Shown: positions 55,701 to 64,000 of the stretch, piece by piece
Numbering within the stretch: the first letter of the stretch is position 1
Layout of the letters: every line of letters starts with the position of its first letter
Origin: Climacium dendroides
Lineage: Eukaryota > Streptophyta > Bryopsida > Hypnales > Climaciaceae
Direction of reading: 5' to 3'
Assembly: GCA_950106755.1 (NCBI GenBank)
Contig: OX467083.1
Coordinates: 29,197,029 to 29,261,028 of the forward strand
DNA: 64,000 bases
Program-made: the position numbers and the translations under genes
Notes under the pieces: model-generated
What the model was told of the DNA's origin: nothing
Seen by the model: only the letters and a program-made list of their open reading frames with translations
Databases searched by the model: none

Positions 55701-58700
55701 CCTAAATGACGGACCTATGACCGCTGATTTTAAGCCTCATTGTCATCACTCAGTTTGTTGCCATTTTGCAACAAAATATGCATGAAATTTTTTTAATTTA
55801 TTTTTCAGAGATGAAATAAAATGTCTTCTTTGTTGTACCAAAATTTTAGATTTTTTTGTAAATAATTGATTTTTTTGTGAATTTTTGTAGATATAATCAA
55901 GAAAAATCATATCAAATAGAAAATTATTTCAAAAAATCTGAAAAATTCACCATGTGTGCATATTATAGTGATGAATAACATGGTGTAAACTCATTTTCCG
56001 TGTCATTCTATAATTAGAACGTAGTAGACATTGAAAATACATCCAAAGTTCAAACTACAATAAAAAATTGATTATTAGGAATTTTTTCAAAATTCAAATT
56101 GGAGTAGAAACTAGAGTGAATGAACTTTATTTTGTTAGTTGGGCTTAAATTCAAAAAATATCATTTTTGTAGAGAAATTTCAGATTTAAAGCAAAGAGCA
56201 ACAACTTTCTAAAATACACTAAAATAGCATATTTTGGTAAATCCGTTTTTTTTGGTAAATTCTCATTTATGTGAAGACAAACAATAGCATAACTCCAAAC
56301 TCAACTAGATTATCTTCATAACCCAACATGGAAGGTCAACAAGAAAGAAGTGGATGAAAATCTGCTTCCCAACTCTCTACAATTCAAGAAACATTCATCC
56401 AAAAGCCACAAAATGGCCTCGTCGTCATTTCTGGGTTAAAGACTAAAAGGAAAGGAAGATCTTATTCCCAAAACTATAGATTGAATATTTGTGATTTTGA
56501 CAAGAAATTTCTCCCTTTTAAGTTCAAAAGTTTAAATTTGAAACATAGTGATTTTCAAGATTTTATCATTATTTTATCCTTGAAAAATCTTAAACATTGT
56601 GATTTTCAAGATTTTAAACATAGTAATTTAGTTTATTCTTTTTAAGGATCATTTTTTGAATTGAAAAAGTTTTTTTAAAGGCCAAATCTACTAGTAACAT
56701 TCAAATTATAGAATATTTGTAAAGCAAAGTCTTTAGAATCTATATTGTACACAAATGTTAAAGAACTAATACAAGAAAATGATGGATGAAAAAATGCATT
56801 ATTGTGTGCTTAGGATGTGTTTGCATTCATCCATTATTCAAAATTTGAGCATCTAGTCTTTTAGGAGTTATAAACAATTGACATTTGAGTAGGTGGTTAT
56901 AAATTTAAAATGGACAAATATTTCTGAAATTTTAATATAAGATGGAGAAGTTCACTCCTTTAAGGGGATTCTTTTGAGGACAATCCAATACATGAATAAA
57001 ATGATATCATGCTCTAAAGATGTCAGTCAAGTCCAGCAACTCTAGGTAAGGGAATTGGACAAATCAAGTAGGTGTGAAGTTGGAAAAAATCTATCATAAA
57101 GGACTATCCCCGTGTCCTCTATCAACCAACTAGGATGGGGGGCTTACAAGAATAGGAGGCTTGCTCAAAAATGTGGGCTTCCGTTAAAAGAAGTGGTCTA
57201 CTTCCCAAGACCTCTTCCCCTAACAAAATCTCTAGAGTAAGAGCAACTCCAAACATTTTTGTAAATTTTTGTAATTCTTGAACAACTTGCATTCCAATTG
57301 TCGAATTGCATTGCATGAGTGAAGAAGAATTTTCTTTTGGAATGAAAAAAAATTTGCTCATAAAATAAATGGTTTATATGTTCCTACCATTTGGATTTTA
57401 AGGAAAAAGAGAAAACTTAGAGCACAAAAAATTGTTAAAAGTTGGCTAGTATATTGATATTTTTTGAGATCTCTTCAAGTTGTAAGGTGATTTAGAGTAA
57501 ATTAGAACTTGAATTTGCTTTTGAAATTTTGTATGAATGTACATAGAGTACATACTATTGAATGTGAAGAGATGCATTTTTGTCTAGAAGGAAAAGTTTT
57601 CCTCCAAGAGACCTCCAAGGCTGTTGTCCCTATTGGATAGGAGTAAAACAAATCTTTTTCCAAAATTTAAATGTTATAATTTTTAAATTGTCATAGTCCA
57701 ATAGCTTAAATTTTTTTAAAACTTTGCCATAATTATAGTCTATTACAATTTTGTATGGTTAGAGCTAAAAAAATGTTTTTATTTTGGTCAATGGAGCCAA
57801 AAAAATGGTAGTTTCGACATTTTTTTCTTTGAAAAATCACCCTAGTTTTTCAAGGGTTTAGTATGCAATTTAACCCTTAAATGCCCAAGGCCTATTTTGA
57901 GCTTCTTGGAGTTTGCTCTAAATTGAACAAAAAGTCAACATTTTAATAAGTTATATCAATTTTTTTGGAATTGTAACTATACAATTTCAAACTAGACACT
58001 TTAGAGATTACATAGAAAAAGAAAACACAACAATATCACTTACAAATTGAAAGATTATAATGTTTGATCATCAAGGTGTTAAAACTATGAAAATCTTTCA
58101 GCTCTCTTTTTGCATGTCAAATTAAAAAAATTGGTCACCAAAAAATATGAGGTTGAAGGGCCTAACATGCATCCCAATTAGTTTATGGCTTCTAAAAATC
58201 TACTCTAAAATTTTTTTAAATGAATTTCAATGTGATTTTTCCTCCAAAATTTAGTGTATTTGAGGCTCATTTCCAAGAGCCCTCAATACCAGAGAAAGTC
58301 AAGATTACAATGGACACCCTTGCACAAAATCTTGAATAGAAGAATCATAATCATTCATTTTCAAAATCGGATTTTCAATGCTGAAAATAGACTTCAAAAA
58401 GAATTTTTCAAAAATATAAAATACTAGAAATAGCAATTTAAATGGATATTATTTAACTTCTAAGTCTTGTTGACACTAGAATTTGGTGCCTCAGGCATTT
58501 AGGGATTAAACTAACAAATTCTAAAGTGATGTTATATGTATTTTACAATATTGATAATAGGATGGTGGTGAAAGACAAGAGATGAAATCAATACATGCCT
58601 TTTATTGTAAATATTATTAAAAGTTGATTAAATAAAAATAAAAATAACAAAATAGGTGAAGATATACTTGAATGGATGAACGAATAGATCTATAAAGTAG

Positions 58701-61700
58701 GATTTGGATTAGAAAATAGTTGGAAGTTTGTGTAAATAGTCCTACTTTATTTCTAAGATCCAATAAAAAAATTACAACAACATGGTTCTTTGTATGGATA
58801 TCAATTAAAAATTAAAAATTTACTATGGATATCAAAATACTTCATATATTTTAAAAAAACTGCCATAGCTAGTTGAGGAATTACACATTTTAAACGAAAT
58901 TTGGGCATATTGTTGTACTAGTAACACAATTGCATAAAATTAACTTTTAAATATTTTAAAATAACTTTTTGACTTTTTTAGTAAATTAACCAAATTTATT
59001 AGTAAAAACCTTTCAATATAAGTAAATTTTTTTTCAAGATTCTTTAGTAAGTGGAATAAGAATTCTTTTTGAAATTTTTTGCTAAGAATTTTATAAATTT
59101 ATAAATTTTATTGAGCAAGATAAATTTTAAAATCTTATTGAATAAAATATAATTCCCAAATATATATGGTTATTATAATTTACTCCAAATATCTCCAAAA
59201 AATTATGAAATATATATTATTTTAATGCACTTTTCAAATTTGATTGATTGCATGTATTTCTAAAATCAAAGTTCAAATTTTCCTTGAAAGTATGCCATGT
59301 TAGACAATCATCAATAGTCTTGATTTTGTAAATATTTTCCTTGTCAAGGCTTCCAACCAACTTTTTTTTATTTTCAAAGAAAGCATTCATATCCAAACTC
59401 CCTTCTTAATCAATAACTTGATAGTAGCATGCTCGCACTTCATAGGGTTTTGTATAGGAATACAAGATATAGAAATGAAAGACCATGGAGCAAACAATTA
59501 GTTATATTTCTAAGAAGTATAAAATCAATTATACAAGTTTCTAACCAATTATTTACTCAATTTTAATTCTAATCTAGTAAACCACCAACTTTAGTTTCAA
59601 ATGTAGAGTTGGCTTCATCTTCATACATGTCTAAGAATGAGGCAGATTCTTGAAAATCTCCCTTTGAATCACTTTGTTAGACAAATCAACCTCTTCTTAT
59701 CATGGTTATCCTTGTAGCTCTACTAGTTTTATTAGTTATTTTCTTTGACTTCATAATAGAAATGACTTGTTCAAGAGCTCAAGTAATATCACTAAGCATA
59801 TTCATGGGAACAAACTCCTTCTAAAACTACTCAATTTCAGTAGGTTTAAATTCTAACTTAAGTGCCAAAAATATAAAATGGACAAGACTGCTTGGATTGA
59901 AAGTTGGCTAGTGTGAAACAAAGGTTCAATAGGTCAAAATAACATCACAATTGTAGCAATGCACAAGCTTCCGTAAACTTTCTACATTACAATGGTTGAC
60001 ACAATTGTAAACTTTCCAATTCTTACATAGGTCTGGTGTAAATCTAAACTCTAAATTAGAGTGAATCACTTTTCAATCAATACCATCTCTAAAATAATTT
60101 ACAAAATAAAAAATGAAATATGCAAATGGAAGGATTAATTTCAAAAAAACATCTCCACATTGATTCTTATACAACTCAAAGACATTACTCTTAGTCTCTT
60201 ATAACTCTCGGCCACCTCTTACAAAAAAAATTCTTATAAAAAATATGCAAATCTCTTGTTCTACCCAAATGGAAGTTTACTAATAGAAACCTTTTTACAA
60301 TTAATTATATCCCTTTCTTTATTCAAAATTAACACCTCACTTTTCAAAGATCCCCTCTCCAAATCTACATTGATAGCTCTTATCAATGTCTTGTCTGCAG
60401 CAAGCTTCACTTGATGATATTGCAAATCTGTCAAAATGTTGAATAGTTGTGCAAACTTTATTGGTGTCTCAATATAACATTGTTCTTCACATGCTTGTAT
60501 TAGTCTTCTAATAGTGCATAGTAGCAAATTTGCAATCCTACATGATTAGAATCAAGTTTTGAAACTAAGATTACAATTGATCAAATATGTACAATCAAGT
60601 GATTTGACAAAATAAGTCCATTCCACTTCTAAATCTCATTGCAAGCATTTTGAAAAAGATAAACCTTCTCTTTTCCTTGGCCTAGAAACATGTTATTGTC
60701 TACATAGTCAATGGTGGAGTCCCGCTTCAAATTCATAATTTGATCAATGATCCTACCTTAGCCAATATTTTGGAATGAAGAAATAATGTTGCATACATTT
60801 GGAGAACTAAGAATTTGAAACCTATTTGTAACCTTGTCAAGTACTTTCCTCTCTGTCACTTTTGGAACCAACCCTCTCTAAAAATTCATTGCTAACTACT
60901 ATAGTAATTGCTAACTTTGTTGAAGTTGGAGTTTTAGACATCTCCTCCCAAATGAGCGTTGACAAGTACCAAAAGCAATAGGGTGAGAATCAATCCTTAA
61001 GAGTATGTACCGTTGAGTTGTCTCATCTTTGCTCATAGCATAGTAGGTTTTGGCATGAGAGATGTTTATACAAGTAGGACTCTTGTATATCCTATGATAG
61101 ATTGTATTTCCTACAAGAGGATCACTATCTAATTTGAAAGATTCCTTAGAATACCCTCTCTATTATGTTTCATTCTTGAAGATGATTTAGTGAAGAAATT
61201 AGAGTGTCGATTCATACATGTGAATTGTAGAGCATAATATGACTTCTTGAAGGTCAAGTTATTTGCATTATGGATGTCGGTGGTGAATGTCCTACATTAA
61301 AGGTTTCCATCATACTGTTTTATCCATACCATTGAGCGTAGTATGTGATGTTTTATTAGATGAAGTACTCAACAACAATGACAATTGAAAAAACATGTTT
61401 CAATTGCAAGATGGTTGTAGTCATTGTGCCGGATAGAAATGAATACTCATTAGGAAGAATATGAACCCTCAAAGGGGCTGCGAGTTTTTTTACTACGACA
61501 TAACTAAGTTTGGAAAAAGAAGAGGGAAAAAAAGGTCCACGGTGGCATGAGTGCGACCACCTAGACTCAAAATAACTCAACTTCCCTATAACCAGTCTCT
61601 ATTTCTAGTTTGAGCCACAAGTTCAATCAGCTTTGATTCACGTATCTTCAAAGGCACTGAGCTTTAATTGGAAAGTGAGGTTGGAAGGAGCCAAGCTTTA

Positions 61701-63180
61701 CACCAGAGGAACAAGCATGCTTCAAGTCCGAAGAAGGAGCCAAGCTTCACACCAAACAAGGAAACCAATTCAGCTAACAAATCAAGACAGATCGACCTGA
61801 AGTAGGACAGATGTCGAATTACACTGAGGGTTCCCATTTTCGGGATGAAATTTCGGATTGCATTTATTTCATATAGTGGCTAATCTTTCAATAGTTACTC
61901 CAGTGAGAGAGTAGGTAAAAAAATTCCCACCAAATGCTTTACACTACGAAGCAGCCCCTTTGAGGGTCCATTTTTTTCCTAATAAAAGTTAATTAGAGCC
62001 AATATATTTCTAGCCCCTTGAACAAATTGTCTGGGTCACATCAAATCACAACGTCAAGATGATGTGATGCATGATGTAATCCAACCCCAAAGTCCATCAT
62101 GGTGAAATATTATCATTAATTGGATGGAATAGCTAAATTTATCTCAAAAGAATAACATAAATTAAACTAATATGTTAAAAAATAGTGATACATTTGATTT
62201 TTCATTCATGATTGTTATAAAATAGTAAAAAATAAGTTCTAAAATGTTTAGGGTTAGGGTTGTCAAGATTCCAACAAAATTATAATCGAATCTTGATGTG
62301 TCAAAATGTGTCACAACAGATGTAACTTGACATTACTATTCAATTGATTGGACTTCAACATCACTTTTGCTTCAATATATATGGACAACTTGATGAATCT
62401 AAATTGAATATGTAGTATATGATTGTACACATTGGCTAATTCCAATTTACTTATAATGGCTTTATAATATAAGAACTTACTAATTTAGAAAGACTTCTCC
62501 CATCATACATAAATGATGGATTTTGAAGCTGAATTTATTTAGTGTTCTAATGTTTTTTTCACAAATGAATACTACCAATAGATTATGATGTGGATGATGT
62601 AGGTAATTCACAAATTTGAAAAGACAATAACATTCATAACCACCCAATGATGACCCATGATAAGAATCCATGAATAGATTCTACCATTATGGAGTTTCCT
62701 CTTTTAAAATGACACTATTATATTGATAGTAAGTGCACCAAATTCACCCTCATGTTTATGTTTTAGCAAAATGTTGGTGGCTCCAATGGACGCATCAGGT
62801 CCACTAGCATGGAGAAAGTGACAATTGCACTTGGGCTATAAGCCACTACAAACATGGTGGGTTTACTAGGGTTGTGACCCATTGCAGAAAGTGACAATTA
62901 CAACAACAAATCCATTAGCATTAATAATTATAACAATGCAATTGTTAGTTCCCACTAATAGAGGTTTCCCACTAACAGAGTCCTCCGATTGCCTTTTCTT
63001 TACCATCTTCATTAGAATTATAGGATTTCATAGCCCGCCATAACTTTCAATGGAGGCTTGTCAATTGTCATTTATTTTGAACTTATCTCCCAAAATGTTA
63101 TTTGTTATTTGTTATTTGTTAATAGAGAGCCCTTTATTTGCATTCAACGAACCTATGTTCATTGACATCTCTTTAACAAC
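55701..63180. other. AT-rich intergenic region with old repeats
   Basis: No convincing gene. It contains a partial R1 copy (about 57650-57830) and a possible short-TIR element between about 57870 and 58520 (TTTAACCCTTAAATGCCC against its near complement). A short telomere-like run, TTTAGGGTTAGGG, lies near 62250. A minus-strand frame of 88 codons at 60261-60527, continued upstream by broken frames to about 60940, may be a dead transposon gene. Confidence 0.5.
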
Positions 63181-63209
63181 CTTTGTGGAAACTTTTGGAG
63201 AACATGACA

Positions 63210-64000
63210 AGATTCATTAGACAACTACTAAGATCCATTTTTTATGACAAAGATCTTGCATTGCCTCCGTATATGCATCAAACTTCAAACAATTAGCTTT
63301 TGACATCAATTGGGACAAAAAATCACTTACAAGTCAATTTCATTGGAGGTTACAAGATGATGTGAAAGACTTATTGTTATCATCGTTTGATCTACAAACA
63401 TTCAATTAAGCAATAAATCAAGCTATAAAAATTGACAATTCATTGTTTCAACAACATCAAGATCAACGTCTTGAACTCACCAAAATCATATTTTTCTCAA
63501 ACGGTCATGTTAGCAAACATCTCAAGCTTATAGTCAAGATTGAAAGACAAGTAAATTGATACAATGTGATTCAAGCCACTAATTGCAAAAGAGAAGAAAC
63601 ATCGCCTTGACAAAGATTTGTCTTTATATTATAGAGAATCTAGATATAAGGCTTTGAATTGCCACAAGAAATAAGAATGGCATTATTTCAAAACAAGAAG
63701 TGTTGAAGAGCAACCATATCAAAAAATAAAGATATCCAACTACATTAGGGACCATACAATTGGAGTCAACTATAAGAAACTTGTGTCTATATTGACAGAT
63801 TTTTGAGGACATCTAACGTAACAAGATTTTTTAATTTCAAATAAAGAAGCAAACCAACATGTTACATTAAACATCATTGTTGACATAAAACACAGGTTGC
63901 TACATTGGATGTTTTTAAAAATCTATCTTCTTAGATATAGAAAAAATAGGTTTTTTATAGTGGCCTTTTGCACTATGAGCCAATCCAAGTCCTCACTTCT
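63210..64000 (+). pseudogene. Decayed Ty3/gypsy gag, continues past window end
   Basis: Forward frames with stops and shifts show gag-like sequence: SVYASNFKQLAFDINWD and SQFHWRLQDDVKDLLLS, then, after an in-frame stop, AINQAIKIDNSLFQQHQDQR. This pattern (DVKDLLL...AI..AI..DN.LF) is typical of gypsy gag proteins of the sushi/chromoviral kind. Downstream text has lost its frame. It is unrelated to the gag at 40457-41575 in detail. The element's other parts lie outside the window. Confidence 0.65.

Noticed and set aside
62246..62262. Telomere-like TTTAGGGTTAGGG
   Set aside because: Only about two units; too short to suggest a chromosome end or fusion.
1..64000. CRISPR arrays, bacterial operons, rRNA or tRNA genes
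   Set aside because: No regular spacer arrays, no ribosome-binding-site organisation, and no cloverleaf-type tRNA or rRNA sequence was seen; the DNA is clearly plant nuclear.

Overview
The window reads as nuclear DNA of a land plant. It holds intron-bearing plant genes in GC-richer islands (an RBP45/47-type RNA-binding protein, a DUF1223 protein and the plastid thioredoxin-like CDSP32), separated by long AT-rich stretches full of transposon remains. I lean weakly towards a seed-free lineage (moss, lycophyte or fern); nothing here proves it.

Region by region. (1) 1-10759 is a giant inverted repeat: arms 1-4422 and 6338-10759 around a 1915-bp AT-rich spacer. No mismatch was found at any point compared, and the left arm runs off the window edge. 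Each arm carries the 3' part of the RBP45/47-like gene, so two copies converge tail to tail. Only the right copy is seen complete (8 exons, 444 aa, minus strand, start 13437), with its 5' leader reaching about 14710. (2) 14711-22650 is AT-rich with no convincing gene; it holds a CACTA-type MITE and old dispersed repeats. (3) 22660-24663 is a two-exon DUF1223 gene (304 aa) with an internally duplicated leader. (4) 24664-27318 is intergenic, with a 278-bp TIR element and a fold-back element. (5) 27319-45449 is one 18,131-bp Ty3/gypsy LTR retrotransposon on the minus strand. Its two 2250-bp LTRs are nearly identical, and it has a 5-bp TSD (TCTCC) and a tRNA-Asp-type primer-binding site. It carries two extra ORFs before gag, a gag/pol region with all visible catalytic residues, and after pol a 939-codon frame cut by one TAG and one TGA. 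(6) 45455-52500 is AT-rich and holds a GAGCATCTC-type MITE, decayed CACTA DNA with a nested element, and other repeats. (7) 52502-55197 is a complete three-exon CDSP32 gene on the minus strand. (8) 55700-64000 is AT-rich with old repeats and, at the right edge, the fossil of a second Ty3/gypsy gag.

The three host genes do not look like a pathway. RBP45/47 proteins bind poly(U)-rich nuclear and cytoplasmic RNA, CDSP32 is a plastid redox protein, and the DUF1223 protein is a thioredoxin-fold-like protein of unknown role. The two things most worth checking are the apparently perfect palindrome over an RNA-binding-protein gene and the unusually complex retrotransposon.
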